From assembly GCF_009377175.1 (NCBI RefSeq), contig NZ_VJZD01000003.1, positions 53,420 to 117,419 on the forward strand: 64,000 nt of DNA, given 5' to 3'. Shown here in pieces: positions 17,327 through 26,517 of this stretch. Every line of letters begins with the position of its first letter. Position 1 is the stretch's first letter. The position numbers and the translations under genes are program-made. The notes beneath the pieces are model-generated. The model saw only the letters and a list, made by a program, of their open reading frames with translations. It did no database searches and was not told where the DNA came from. The stretch comes from Streptomyces adustus. Lineage in GTDB: Bacteria; Actinomycetota; Actinomycetes; Streptomycetales; Streptomycetaceae.

Positions 17327-17944
17327 CAGCAGGTCAGCCGAGACCGAGGCGGACGGGGATGGGGCCGACCGGCTGCGTGCGGCCGTCGCTGCCGCGGCTG
17401 TGACGCCTGGGGGAACCGGCTGCCGCGCTCGCGGACGGGGGTGCCGTGCTCACAGGGGAGTCGAGGGAGTCCGTGCGGTGCTGTGGCCGGGCCGCGGGCT
17501 TGCGGCTGGGGAAAGGGATGGGAAAGATACGGAAAATTTCCCCAAAGGAATCGGGGTATTTCAGTCAAGAAAGACAGCCTTGTATCTGTGTGTGCTCGGG
17601 CGAGCGCAGTGGAAGCGAACCCCGTGCATCTTCCGAAGCCGGTCATTTCACGGCCGGTGAATCAGATGCAGAGCTGCCGTGTGCCGTGGCTGCTGAACTG
17701 CCGGAGCCCTGCTCCGCTGGTTTATTTGATCCTCCGGTCGAGTGCATTCGGTGCTTCATTTTCCATGGGGGAGGGGTCTGGAGAAACCCCTTACTAATGT
17801 GCTCCGACCTGCCGTTTGACTCCCTTCGGGCACGGGCTGCCCATTCGCCTTGATGAGGCCTGGTCAAATTGGACATCCGAAATTTGTGGGTAGTGTCCGT
17901 TGCCCTGACGGAGGTTTCCTTTCGTTTCGAAGGAGGATCGATCA
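17327..17944. other. long, relatively A/T-rich intergenic leader
   Basis: About 620 bp without a convincing gene. From roughly 17500 the base composition is lower in G+C than its neighbours. It includes a small perfect palindrome (GGAAAATTTCC, 17531-17541). It likely carries the promoter and a long 5' leader of the small secreted protein that starts at 17945. Confidence 0.4.
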
Positions 17945-18358
17945 GTGAAGAGTATGGCTGGAACTCTGACTGCCGCAGTTCTGGTGGTCGGGGCCGCTGT
18001 TCTGCCGCTTGCCGGAACGGCGGCAGCTGCTGCGGGCCCGAGTGCCGTCACATCCCCTGCGGCTGTGAGTGCGGGTCTCCCCGGTGTCGACCACGGCGGC
18101 GACCGTGACCGCGGCGGCGACCATGACCGCGGCGGCGACTGGCGCCGCGGCGGCGACCACGACCGTGACCGGGGCGGCGACCGTGACCGGGGCGGCGACT
18201 GGGGCCGCGGCGGCGACCGTGACCGTGACCGGGGCAGGGACTGGGACTGGGGCCGCGGCGGGGACTGGGATGGGCATCGCGACCATGGCCGTCACTGTTA
18301 CTGGAGTCACCACCACGGCTGGGGCCACTGGGTCTGCCTGGACGGCTGGCGCCGGTAG
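17945..18358 (+). CDS. small secreted Gly-Arg-Asp-repeat protein
   Basis: 137 residues, GTG start with a strong AAGGAGG site 8 nt upstream. A Sec signal peptide (MKSMAGTLTAAVLVVGAAVLPLAGTAAAAA) is followed by a low-complexity tract of about 70 residues built from GGD-R/H-DR units (about residues 48-112). A compact tail, HCYWSHHHGWGHWVCLDGWRR, is rich in His and Trp and holds the only two Cys. The tract is highly charged, and the His cluster could bind metal. No family recognised. The strong ribosome site, long leader and hairpin terminator suggest a well-expressed monocistronic gene. Confidence 0.75.
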   Translation: MKSMAGTLTAAVLVVGAAVLPLAGTAAAAAGPSAVTSPAAVSAGLPGVDHGGDRDRGGDHDRGGDWRRGGDHDRDRGGDRDRGGDWGRGGDRDRDRGRDWDWGRGGDWDGHRDHGRHCYWSHHHGWGHWVCLDGWRR

Positions 18359-18375
18359 CTTCGGCCTCTTCAAGC

Positions 18376-18412
18376 GGGGTGCTGCTCGCCGCCTGACCGC
18401 GGGCAGCACCCC
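18376..18412 (+). terminator. hairpin terminator of the Gly-Arg-Asp protein gene
   Basis: GGGGTGCTGC (18376-18385) pairs perfectly with GCAGCACCCC (18403-18412) across a 17-nt loop, starting 18 bp after the stop codon. Confidence 0.7.
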
Positions 18413-19129
18413 GGGGCGGCTGGACCTGGCGAACGGGAGGGAAGGCTGCGCATACCGCTTGGCGCGCGGACTGTCCCGTTCGCCGTTGTGGTGCCCGGGC
18501 GGCGGGCTGGGGTGCCGGCCGGGAGCCACTCAATCCAGTGGTCTGCTTCGGACGCGGACCGTGCAGGCAGGCCGTACTGGTCTTCGCCGGCTGTCCCGCC
18601 GGATGGGCAGCGAGGAATTGGAGGCCTGGTCTCGCGGATGAAACTCCTGAAAATCGTCAGGGTGACGCCACTCAGTAACATGTGACGTACCTCCAGATTT
18701 CGCCGCACCGCACGCTGTCAACCGTTTCCGGAATCGACTCAGCTCGTCCACGCCGAGAACTGCCAGAGTCATGTTCACTACATCGTGCAAGGTGGAGGCT
18801 GTCAGCACTCGGAACGTTCGGCGGAGAGCAGCATCAATGGCTCCCCTGTGGTGCCGCGCACAACAGCCGTGGTGGATGATCACTGGACGGCGAAATCCTG
18901 GACTTCTCTAGCGGCGTTCCAGCATGCAATCCGCTCGGTTCCGGTGGAACATGAGGATGGCGCTAGAAAGCCTCATCTGCGCTTATTCAGTCGATCCGGA
19001 ATCCGGGACAAGACCGGTGTCGGCAGCGACCCGATTTTGATCCTGGATCACTGGGACCGCGTTTGAGATCTGCAGCGAGCCAGGCCGGGCGGCACCCGTT
19101 CTGTCGTTGTCGACACGTAGGGTGCGGCC
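18413..19129. other. gene-free stretch at the left border of a degenerate zone
   Basis: About 700 bp. Small frames exist on both strands but show no domain, signal or ribosome site I can defend. It ends with the left copy of an inverted repeat (19055-19073) that recurs inverted at 20939-20957. Confidence 0.35.
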
Positions 19130-19605
19130 ATGACCGTGCCTGACCTGATTCCCATTCGGCATGAGCCGGACTACCGAACGTCCACCATCGGGCAGTGGGA
19201 CGGAGGCCAGTTCTTTGCCCACGTCAGCGGTGTTTTCGCAGGCCGGGACGGCGACGGCCGGGTACTGCGGCGGTGGTACTCCGTGCTGCACGAGTTCGAC
19301 GCTGCGGGTCAACACCTGGACTCCCGCGTCAGGGCAGCGGGAACGGTCGCCGACGGGCCCGCCAAGGTCTCGGTGGTGGAACCGCGCAGCAACGCATGGG
19401 CGGGTGGCTGGACTCGCTGCCTGGCCGGCGGTTCGCAGACATCGCGATTGCCCCGTTCGCCGTGGATGCCGACGGCACGCTGTTCGGCCTGGTCCGCGAG
19501 TGCCACGGTGAGTATCCCGACGGAGAGGAGCGGGACGACTGGGCCGAGTTCTACCCGAACCGGCTCGGGTTCAGCGCGCCGTGGGACGGCTCGTACGACA
19601 CATGA
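19130..19605 (+). pseudogene. frameshifted hypothetical gene
   Basis: Reading starts well at the ATG (TVPDLIPIRHEPDYRTSTIGQWDGGQFFAHVSGVFAG ... FDAAGQHLDSRV). It then loses coding character near 19375-19400. A second frame continues with LDSLPGRRFADIAIAPFAVDADGTLFGLV and ends DWAEFYPNRLGFSAPWDGSYDT at 19605. The two halves together give a protein of about 155 residues resembling a common Streptomyces hypothetical, so an indel has split the gene. Function unknown. Confidence 0.65.
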
Positions 19606-19677
19606 GGGGAGGCACGGTGTGTCAGTCTGCGTTTGAGATCGCCGTGCCCCGTGGCGGAGGTGGTCGTTGAGTCTGCA

Positions 19678-20505
19678 GTGACCGGTGCTGGGGGGTATCC
19701 GTCGGACCTGACCGATGAGCAGGTGGACGTTGGTGGAGCTGCTGCTCCCGCCTCCGCGGACGGGGCCGAAGGGCGGGCGACGCGAGAAGCACCCGCGACG
19801 ACGGATCGTGGATGCGATCTTCCACGTGGTGCGGACAGGCTGCGCCTGGCGGCAACTGCCGCACGACTTCCCGCCGTGGCGGACCGTGTACTGGTGTTTC
19901 GTACGCCGGCACGACGAGGGCACCGTCACCCGCGTCCATGACGCCCTGCGTGCCCAGGTCCGCCGGGCCGAGGGGCGAAGCGAGGAGCCGAGCGCCGGGC
20001 TGATCGACTGACAGTCGGTCCGCGCTGCCGACACCGTCCCGGCGGCCACCCGCGGCTTCGATGCAGGCAAGAAGGTCAAGGCCCGCAAGCGGTTCCTGGT
20101 CACCGACACTCTTGGTCTCCTGCTGGCCATCCACGTTGTGAGCGCGAGCATCCAGGACCGCGACGGAGCCAAGCGCCCGCTGCTGTGGGCCCGGCTGGAC
20201 CACTCGTCTGTGCGAAAGGTCTGGGCGGATCAAGGCTTCGCCGGCCGCCTGGTCGTCTGGACCGCCCAGACCCTCAGCCGCGAGCTGGAAATTGTCCGCA
20301 AGGAACCCGGCCAGCGGAGTTTCCAGGTCCAGTCCAAGCGGTGGGCGATCGAGCGGACCTCTTCCTGGCTGACCGCCCACCGCCGCCTGGCCCGCGACCA
20401 TGAGCACCATCCCGCTCACGCCGAGACCGTGATCCGCTGGTCCATGATCAGCGTTATGGTCCGCCGGCTCGCCCGGGGACGCCCAGCCACGCGACCAGGG
20501 TCCTC
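19678..20505 (+). mobile_element. IS5-family transposase, inactivated by a frameshift and a stop codon
   Basis: Reading from GTG 19678 gives TGAGGYPSDLTDEQ. After an apparent extra G at 19722-19723, the next frame continues with WTLVELLLPPPRTGPKGGRREKHPRRRIVDAIFHVVRTGCAWRQLP. A TGA at 20009-20011 interrupts what should read LIDxQSVRAADTV. The frame then runs on through RKRFLVTDTLGLLLAIHV ... RWAIERTSSWLTAHRRLARDHE ... RLARGRPATRPG. Together this is a full-length IS5-type DDE transposase of about 275 residues with two independent lesions, so it cannot act alone. Confidence 0.85.
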
Positions 20506-20560
20506 GCCCCTTGCGTCGTACCGCTACGGAGTGACCAGAACCATAGGCGATGATCTCCGC

Positions 20561-20935
20561 ATGGAGCGTGTCGTAGACCTCGATGAAGCCGCTTCCGCCG
20601 TCGCGGACCGCCAGCCTGCTTGGCAGGCCGCGGGGCTGCTCGCCGAGCCCGTAACCTGGCGCGACGAGGCGGCTGCCCCGTGGCCCCAGCAACTGACCGC
20701 AGAGCGCTCCCAGATCAACGACCCTGACTCGGTGGGCATTCATCTGCGCAGTCTGAATGAAGCCGAACTCCTCGTTGTCCTCTACCGCGGCGGGTGGGCC
20801 GACATCGACTACATCGTTGATGCCGACGACGCCGGTGTAATCCCTTCTCCGAAGGTGACTTCCGTTCAGGCGTTCGCCTCCCTACTCGACGCCTGCATCA
20901 CTCGCGTCTTCGGCATCAGCTACGACGTCAAGTAG
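20561..20935 (+). CDS. hypothetical protein inside the inverted-repeat segment
   Basis: 124 residues (MERVVDLDEAASAVADRQPAWQ ... YIVDADDAGVIPSPKVTSVQAFASLLDACITRVFGISYDVK). It is in frame with the end of the transposase remnant without a stop between, so an N-terminal fusion is possible; a GTG at 20530 is an alternative start. Acidic, no membrane segment, no family recognised. It lies immediately left of the right-hand inverted repeat. Confidence 0.5.
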   Translation: MERVVDLDEAASAVADRQPAWQAAGLLAEPVTWRDEAAAPWPQQLTAERSQINDPDSVGIHLRSLNEAELLVVLYRGGWADIDYIVDADDAGVIPSPKVTSVQAFASLLDACITRVFGISYDVK

Positions 20936-21145
20936 AGAGCAGATCTCAAGCGCGGTCTGAGCTTTTTCGGAGTGGCCACTGATCGAGTGATGGCTGGGCC
21001 GAAGCACGCTGGTTGTCACATAGCCGGGCGTGCTGTCGCTGTGGCCGGGGCTGCGTGCGTTGGACTTGACCAGCTGAACACCGTTGTCACCGAAGCTGGT
21101 TGAGGCAGCCAGGGGTTGTCAGTGGCTGGTGGCAGGATCACCGGC

Positions 21146-22231
21146 ATGGTTTTCGTACGTACTACTCCGCCGCGGCCCGTGGACGTGACCGCGGTCTTTC
21201 CCGAGCTGGCGCCGTTGGCACGTCCTGCGATTCGGCTGCACCCTCGTCCCGGGTCGCCTTCGGTCGGGGAGAGCTCGGTCGGGGGGCCGTTGCTGTGGCC
21301 GGCCGATGAGCCATGGCCGCACTGCGAAGCCTCGCACCTGCACGTGGACAGCGGGTTTCGCGAGTCACCGGACGACGTGCGGCTCAAGAGGCGCATGCAG
21401 GCCCGGTGGCACGGCGATCACGATGGTCCTGGGACAACGTCCGAGGAGGCGGCGAGCAAGGAACGGAACGCCGCGAGACTCGCGGAGCGATTCGCCGCCG
21501 GCCCGCCGCCCGCGGACTGCCCGGTCCCCATGCTGCCCGTGGCCCAGCTGTATCTGCGCGACATACCCCTGCTGCGGCCGCCCGGACAGGCCGATCTGCT
21601 TCAGGTGCTGTGGTGCCCCTACGACCACGATCCGGATCACAAGCCGTCGACCGCACTGTTCTGGCGGTCCGCCGCCGCGGTTGCCGACATCCTCGCCACA
21701 CCGCCCGAGCCGTACGAGGTGAACGATGACGGCTATCTGCCGGAGCCGTGCGTGCTGGCACCGGAAGCGGTCACCGAGTACCCCAACAGCCTCGATCTGA
21801 GCCCGCAGATGCGGCTGATGGTGGAGGACTGGAGCAGATGGCAGGCGGCCGGCGCCAGCGTGGACAGCTCCGAGCACGCGGACTGTCCGCGGGACTTCTA
21901 TGACGTCCATCTGGCTGACGTGCCCGGATGGAAGGTCGGCGGCTGGCCTCCGTGGGGCCGCACCGACCCCAACCCCCGGTACTGCACGGTCTGTGAGGTG
22001 CAGATGGTTCCGCTGCTGACCATCGCCTCCTACGAATGGGACGGCGGCGAGGGATACAGCTGGGCACCTCAAGAGGACCAGGCCGCCGCCTACGCCGCCA
22101 ACACCGTCGGCAGCTGCTGTGGCCAGAGCCCCTCACAGCCGACCAAGGTCGAAGTCGGCAGCACCGACAACATGCAGATCTACGTCTGCCCGACCTCTCC
22201 CGAGCATCCGCACACCGACCTGATCCAATGA
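21146..22231 (+). CDS. hypothetical protein, possibly DUF1963/YwqG-like
   Basis: 361 residues from the ATG at 21146, with AGGA 8 nt upstream (an earlier GTG at 21116 lacks a ribosome site). Readable landmarks are GGPLLWPADEPWPHCEA, MLPVAQLYLRDIPLLRPPGQADLLQVLWCPYDHDP, LDLSPQMRLMVEDW, and CTVCEVQMVPLLTIASYEWDGGEGYSWAPQEDQ. The GGPxLWPxDEPWP and PPGQADLLQVLWCP signatures recall DUF1963-type proteins, which in streptomycetes are cytoplasmic and uncharacterised. Several Cys pairs could bind zinc. No operon partner. Confidence 0.7.
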   Translation: MVFVRTTPPRPVDVTAVFPELAPLARPAIRLHPRPGSPSVGESSVGGPLLWPADEPWPHCEASHLHVDSGFRESPDDVRLKRRMQARWHGDHDGPGTTSEEAASKERNAARLAERFAAGPPPADCPVPMLPVAQLYLRDIPLLRPPGQADLLQVLWCPYDHDPDHKPSTALFWRSAAAVADILATPPEPYEVNDDGYLPEPCVLAPEAVTEYPNSLDLSPQMRLMVEDWSRWQAAGASVDSSEHADCPRDFYDVHLADVPGWKVGGWPPWGRTDPNPRYCTVCEVQMVPLLTIASYEWDGGEGYSWAPQEDQAAAYAANTVGSCCGQSPSQPTKVEVGSTDNMQIYVCPTSPEHPHTDLIQ

Positions 22232-22542
22232 GCTGCCGGGCCTGTCACACACCCTCCGCAGCCGGAGACAGAAGTGCCGCCGCGTCAAGGTGTGTGACAA
22301 GCCGTCTGCCTCATGGCGGCGGGACCCACAACGCACGAGGCTCCTGTGCCGCTGCGCAAGCACGACACCCTCGCGCAGATCGCCGCCGGCTTCGGTATCC
22401 GAGTGGGGCGAAGAATATCCCTGATGGTTTCAGGGCCCTGTCCGCATTTCCGTGAACGATCTTGAGCTTGATGTAATGCCAGGGTGATGCTGAGCGCCGG
22501 GAACTGGGGCGGCTCGGTGTGTAAGGCGGGGACGGTGGAGAC
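22232..22542. other. intergenic, no gene seen
   Basis: 311 bp between two plus-strand hypothetical genes. No supported coding frame, hairpin or repeat was found. Confidence 0.3.
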
Positions 22543-23175
22543 ATGGCGGCAGCAGAGCTTCGGAGTGCCGTGAAGGTGTCGGCGCGCTTGGACTGGGACC
22601 TGATGCCGCTGGAAGGTGTCGGGCCGCTGTGTTTCGGCATGCATGTCGCTGAGGTCGCTGCAGTACTGCCCGGCATGACCGAGCTGCGGCGGTTCCAGGC
22701 TGAGCCTTCATTCGGGGAGGCCCTCGGCGTGGAGTTCGGCATGGGACAGGCGAAGCCTGCCGTGTACGCCTACTTCGTCGACGGCCGGTTGTTCTGCGTC
22801 GCGGCCGACGCGGTCCACGGCCCTCAGGTGACCCTCTGGGGAAGGGAGTTGACGGCGTGCGTCCCTGCCGATCTGGAACGGTTCCTTTTGCACGCTCACT
22901 GGTGTGAGGTGGTCGATGTGTCCTACGGCCCGCGGGGCAACCCTGGAGTCAATGAACTCGGTCTGGTGGTGCGAGTGCAGGAGGTCGCCAGCGGCGTGGT
23001 GACCCGGCCGGTGATGGTGGGCCGGACCTGGGCCGACCGGTGCACCGATGACTGGGAAGGCGCGATCCCGGAGTGTGAATGGGTGGGCCGTTCGTGGCCC
23101 CGACCAAGTGGAGCGGAGTCCTGGCCCCCGCCCGGCCACAAGACGCACTGGGGCAGCTGGCAACCCCCCTTCTAG
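22543..23175 (+). CDS. hypothetical protein
   Basis: 210 residues, ATG with GGTGGAG upstream. Sequence such as LMPLEGVGPLCFGMHVAEVAAVLPGMTELRRF looks like the start of a small globular domain in which a ligand- or partner-binding face is common (GxxxFGM, as in some toxin-immunity or EndoU-adjacent hypotheticals). That comparison is only an impression. The C-terminus is Trp/Pro-rich. No signal, no membrane segment. Confidence 0.6.
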   Translation: MAAAELRSAVKVSARLDWDLMPLEGVGPLCFGMHVAEVAAVLPGMTELRRFQAEPSFGEALGVEFGMGQAKPAVYAYFVDGRLFCVAADAVHGPQVTLWGRELTACVPADLERFLLHAHWCEVVDVSYGPRGNPGVNELGLVVRVQEVASGVVTRPVMVGRTWADRCTDDWEGAIPECEWVGRSWPRPSGAESWPPPGHKTHWGSWQPPF

Positions 23176-23215
23176 CCTGCTCCCTTCCGGCAATGAGCTT
23201 CCGGCGCCGGCGGAT

Positions 23216-23494
23216 TCACGGAACTGGTGCGGCCAGCAGGGGGCTGTCGGTCAGGACGCCGGCGTTGTTGACCAGCAAGGTCACGTCGGAGCGCGTCTCG
23301 GTTGCCGCGGCTACCTGGGCGGGATCGGTGATGTCGAGGCGAACCGGGATCACGCCGGGCTCGCGGACGGACCGCGGGTCGCGGGCCCCGCCGTGGACGC
23401 GGTGTGCGCCGCATTGCAGGAGTGACCGGGCCATCACCTGTCCGAGCCCCGGGTTCGCGCCGGTCACCAGTGCCGTTGCCCCCTGGATCTGCAT
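23216..23494 (-). pseudogene. truncated short-chain dehydrogenase (N-terminal third)
   Basis: The 92-residue frame holds a genuine Rossmann start (ALVTGANPGLGQVMARSLLQCGAHRV), the RLDITD element and LVNNAGVL, then stops after about 10 more residues. A working SDR needs about 230-250 residues including the Ser-Tyr-Lys catalytic set, all missing here. No continuation is seen downstream. Remnant left by deletion. Confidence 0.75.
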
Positions 23495-23537
23495 GGTTTC
23501 CCCGTCTCGTCCGGCCGATGGTTCGACAGATTCCCGA

Positions 23538-23972
23538 TCACGCGGTGGGCCATGTGAGATGAACGGCGCTCTCCTGGAACCCCAGAGCGCGATAGAAGGC
23601 GGCCGCTCTGCGGGTCGGCACGCTCACCTCGACGTCCTTCGCCACACGGGCCTTCGCCTGTGCGGCCCGGATCAGCGCAGAACCCGTACCGCGACCGCGC
23701 AGGGGCTCGGCCACGGTGAGTTCGAGCAGTTCGAGGACGGTGCCACCGGCGAACAGGGTGGGCATGCGGACCGCGAGCAGGTATCCGACCACGCAGGAGT
23801 TCTGCTCGGCGACCAGGAACTCGGCGCCGCCCGCCGAGGCGACCTCGATGATCCGGGGGAACGTGGCGTCGTCGAAGACCGCTCGGTCGGGCCGGTAGCT
23901 CGTGACGAACCCGCTCAGCAGACGGTAGATGTCATCGGCGTCCGAGGCCGTGCCGTCGCGGATGGTCGTCAT
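23538..23972 (-). CDS. GNAT-family N-acetyltransferase
   Basis: 144 residues. The acetyl-CoA binding segment is clear: LELTVAEPLRGRGTGSALIRAAQAKARVAKDVEVSVP, with the R/Q-x-x-G-x-G signature RGRGTG. The usual C-terminal AAAFYRALGFQES follows. The substrate is unknown. The ATG overlaps the stop of the YbaK-like gene by four bases (ATGA), so the two are coupled; this suggests a shared role, perhaps in amino-acid or tRNA quality control, which is inference. Confidence 0.85.
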   Translation of the reverse strand: MTTIRDGTASDADDIYRLLSGFVTSYRPDRAVFDDATFPRIIEVASAGGAEFLVAEQNSCVVGYLLAVRMPTLFAGGTVLELLELTVAEPLRGRGTGSALIRAAQAKARVAKDVEVSVPTRRAAAFYRALGFQESAVHLTWPTA

Positions 23973-24466
23973 GGCGGCCCGTCCGCCGGGAGGGCGGCGA
24001 TCGGCGCCGTAGTGATCCCCGGGACAGCTGCCGTGAGCTGTGCCGCCTCGATCTCGATGCTGCTTCCGGGTCGGCCGCTGCCGCAGTGCACACGTCCCAG
24101 GCCGCTCACCGTCCCGTCGAACACCACCATCGCGGACCGGTCCGCGGACACGGGAGACACCCCGCCCGGCTGCATCCCCGCCCGCGCCAGCCGCCCGGCA
24201 TCGGCGGGAGACAGGTCGCTTCGGCGGACCCCGGCCGCGCGGGCGAGGGCGCCGTACCGCAGCCGTGCATGACCGGGCACGGCCGCCAGCAGGAGACGGT
24301 CCTCGGGGGTGACGAAGGCCAAGGTCTTGACGGTCCGCTCCAGCGGAACACCCAACGCGGCGCACACCTCTACCGGGCTGGTGACGTCAGGGTGTTCGTG
24401 CAGACGGAAGGACACACCGAGCGAAGCGAGGATCTCCGGTGGGCCAAGGGGTGAGAGACCATTCAC
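23969..24466 (-). CDS. YbaK/ProX-type aminoacyl-tRNA deacylase-like protein
   Basis: 165 residues from the GTG at 24466; the frame is open further upstream without coding support. It has the YbaK fold markers: VSFRLHEHPDVTSPVEVCAALGVPLERTVKTLAFVTPEDRLLLAAVPGHARL with the conserved Lys in VKTL, then GVRRSDLSPADAGRLARAGMQPGGVSPV, the GGVSP loop. The family hydrolyses mischarged tRNA (Cys-tRNA-Pro and similar). Translationally coupled to the GNAT gene. Confidence 0.8.
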   Translation of the reverse strand: MNGLSPLGPPEILASLGVSFRLHEHPDVTSPVEVCAALGVPLERTVKTLAFVTPEDRLLLAAVPGHARLRYGALARAAGVRRSDLSPADAGRLARAGMQPGGVSPVSADRSAMVVFDGTVSGLGRVHCGSGRPGSSIEIEAAQLTAAVPGITTAPIAALPADGPP

Positions 24467-24785
24467 CCCGCCGAGACTACCGCGCGCAGTAGGGGAGTTG
24501 ATTGCCGTCAGCCGGGCAAAGCCGGCCGCACCGCTCACTCAGCGGTCCGGTTCTACGCGATCAGTGCCGGCAGACGGAATCCCACGCCGATTGCTTCGGG
24601 ATCCGCCTCGTAGGCGTTGTGGCGCCGGGTGTGGCGGTCCAGGGCGTGGTGGTGGCTGTGGGCGCTGCCGCGGGTGATGTTCCGGTCGGAGCTCCCGCGG
24701 CGGTGATCACGCTCGATCGAGCACGCGAGGCTTTTGGGAGGGTGCTGCTGTGACGGTAGACGCTCTGTTGCGGTACATCCGGTAT

Positions 24786-25760
24786 TTACTGCGAAAGTGA
24801 TCCAGGCTGCCGTTCGGCGGCCTCGGCGAGTCGACCCGCCAGGTCCTTGAGGGTTTGGCGCAGTTCGTCGGGGGTGTGGATGGTGAAGGGCCATTCCAGG
24901 GAGGCGAGGAGGTGGGCCATGCCGTCGAGCCGTTCGGCTCGGGCGCGCATCAGGACGCCGCCGGGTTGGGCGGTGAGCGTGGCGACGCCGCTCGGTAGCC
25001 GCCGTGCGATCTCACCGAGAGGGCCGTCGATGAGGACTTCGACCTGCCACCGGTAGGGCGCCTGCGCCAGGGTGGCGGTGAGGTGGGTGACCGGGTCGAA
25101 ACCTGCGGGAAGGGTGAACACCGCGCCGCGGGGGGCGATGGAGGCGATCCGGTCGATGCGGAAGGTGCGCAGGCTGTCGCGGTGGTGGTCGTGGCCGATG
25201 ACGTACCAGCGCCCGGCATGGAAGACCACGCCGTACGGGTCGAGGTCGCGTTCGCTCTGCTCCTGGCGCCAGGACTGGTAGCGCAGAGCAACGGTGTGGC
25301 GGGAGCGGGAGGCCTGGGCCAGGGTCAGCAGAACGCCGGTTTCGGGTGCTTGTGCGTTCACGCTGTCGGCGGTGAAGGAGAGGGTGTCGCGCATGGCGGC
25401 GAGCGGTTCCCGCAGGGCCTGTGGCAGCACCCGCTCGATCTTGGCCAGGGCGCCGGCACCGGCCGGTGCGGTGCCGCTCATGCCCAGCCGTTCTCCGGCG
25501 AGCAGACCCAGGACGACCGCGAGGGCCTCGTCGTTGGTGAGTACCAGGGGCGGCATCCGGTAGCCACGGGCCAGGCGGTAGCCGCCGTGACGGCCGCGAT
25601 CGGACTCCACGGGAATGCCCAGCTCCCGCAGGTGCGCCGTGTACCGGCGCACCGTGCGGACGTCGGTACCCAGGCGGTCCGCCAGCTGGGTGCCGGTGAG
25701 TCCGGCGTGTGTCTGGAGGAGTTCGAGCAGGGCGAGCACACGTGTCAGAGGGTGAGACAT
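24786..25760 (-). CDS. YafY/PafC-type transcriptional regulator with WYL domain
   Basis: 324 residues. An N-terminal HTH_11 winged helix (RVLALLELLQTHAGLTGTQLADRLGTDVRTVRRYTAHLRELGIPVESDRGRHGGYRLARG) is followed by a WYL domain at about 140-220 (ALRYQSWRQEQSERDLDPYGVVFHAGRWYVIGHDHHRDSLRTFRIDRI) and a C-terminal extension. WYL proteins sense nucleic acid or small ligands. It is divergent from the alpha/beta hydrolase 80 bp away, which is probably its former target. Confidence 0.9.
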   Translation of the reverse strand: MSHPLTRVLALLELLQTHAGLTGTQLADRLGTDVRTVRRYTAHLRELGIPVESDRGRHGGYRLARGYRMPPLVLTNDEALAVVLGLLAGERLGMSGTAPAGAGALAKIERVLPQALREPLAAMRDTLSFTADSVNAQAPETGVLLTLAQASRSRHTVALRYQSWRQEQSERDLDPYGVVFHAGRWYVIGHDHHRDSLRTFRIDRIASIAPRGAVFTLPAGFDPVTHLTATLAQAPYRWQVEVLIDGPLGEIARRLPSGVATLTAQPGGVLMRARAERLDGMAHLLASLEWPFTIHTPDELRQTLKDLAGRLAEAAERQPGSLSQ

Positions 25761-25840
25761 GGGTCACTCGTCATATCAGGGCGGAAGGTGTCCTGTATTG
25801 ATCCTACGCTCCCTTCGACATCTTCCAGAAGGAGAACTGC

Positions 25841-26517
25841 ATGGCTACCTTCGTACTCGTTCCCGGTGCTTGGCTTGGTGCCTGGGCATGGGAAGACACC
25901 GCCCGTGCGCTCCGGGAGCGCGGACATACTGCGCTGCCCGTGACACTGACGGGCCTCGGGGAACGCGCTGGCGAAGCGACCAGGGAGACGGGCCTGGACA
26001 CCCATGTCGAGGACGTCGTCGCGTTCGTCGAGCAGCATGACCTGCGTGACGTCACCCTGGTGGCCCACAGTTACGCGGCAGCTCCTGTCTCGGGGGCTTC
26101 CGGGCGTCTGGGATCGCGGCTGGAGCGTCTGGTCTACCTCGACAGCGCTCCGTTCGCCGAGGGCATGCGGCTGCTGGACCTCATGCCGCCCCAGGCGGCG
26201 GAGCAGTTGAGCAAGCAGGTTGCCGAGCAGGGGGAGGGGTGGCGACTGCCGATGCCGTCCTTCGAGGTCCTCGGCTCGTTCGGCAGTATGGAGGGACTCG
26301 GTGAGGACCAGCGCGATCTCATGCGCGCGCAGGCGATGCCGCAGCCGTTCGGCACGTACGAGCAGCGGCTCACCGGCTCCGTCGATGTCGGCTCCGGCGT
26401 GGACCGTGTCCTGATCGCCTGCAATGACTTCAGGGCGCTGCTGGCGGCACCGGGCATTGGCCCATGCTGTCCGCGCCCGTTGAGCTCGCCGATGTCCTCC
26501 ATACGGCCGTCTCGTGA
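25841..26517 (+). pseudogene. alpha/beta hydrolase with internal deletion and frameshift
   Basis: ATG with AGGAG. The N-terminal 205 residues are a good small esterase (ATFVLVPGAWLGAWAWEDTARALRERGHTALPVTLTGLGERAG; a nucleophile elbow reading VAHSYAA). After LLIACNDFRALLAA-type sequence at 26446 the frame switches. The shifted frame reads TGHWPMLSAPVELADVLHTAVS and stops at 26517, which is the normal end of such hydrolases, including the catalytic His in GHWP. About 20 residues that should lie between are gone. The gene therefore lost a small block out of frame and is broken. Confidence 0.75.

Larger units (their letters stand above)
19055..20957. repeat. 19-bp imperfect inverted repeats bounding a 1.9-kb segment
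   Basis: The left copy GACCGCGTTTGAGATCTGC (19055-19073) and the right copy (20939-20957) are reverse complements at 18 of 19 positions. The core GCGTTTGAGATC occurs a third time at 19629-19640, just left of the IS5 transposase remnant. The pair may be ends of a transposon carrying the frameshifted gene, the broken transposase and the 124-residue gene, or remains of nested insertions. No clear target duplication is visible. Confidence 0.5.

Noticed and set aside
18069..18641. Ala/Thr-rich 190-codon frame within the Gly-Arg-Asp protein gene
   Set aside because: It is the repeat tract read in another frame; it has no ribosome site, and the real gene has a strong one.
18530..18883. Minus-strand 117-codon frame
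   Set aside because: No domain, weak codon bias, no ribosome site; left as unannotated.
24553..24894. Minus-strand 113-codon frame ending in YEADPEAIGVGFRLPALIA
   Set aside because: The ending looks protein-like, but the rest is composition noise; too little to call even a remnant.
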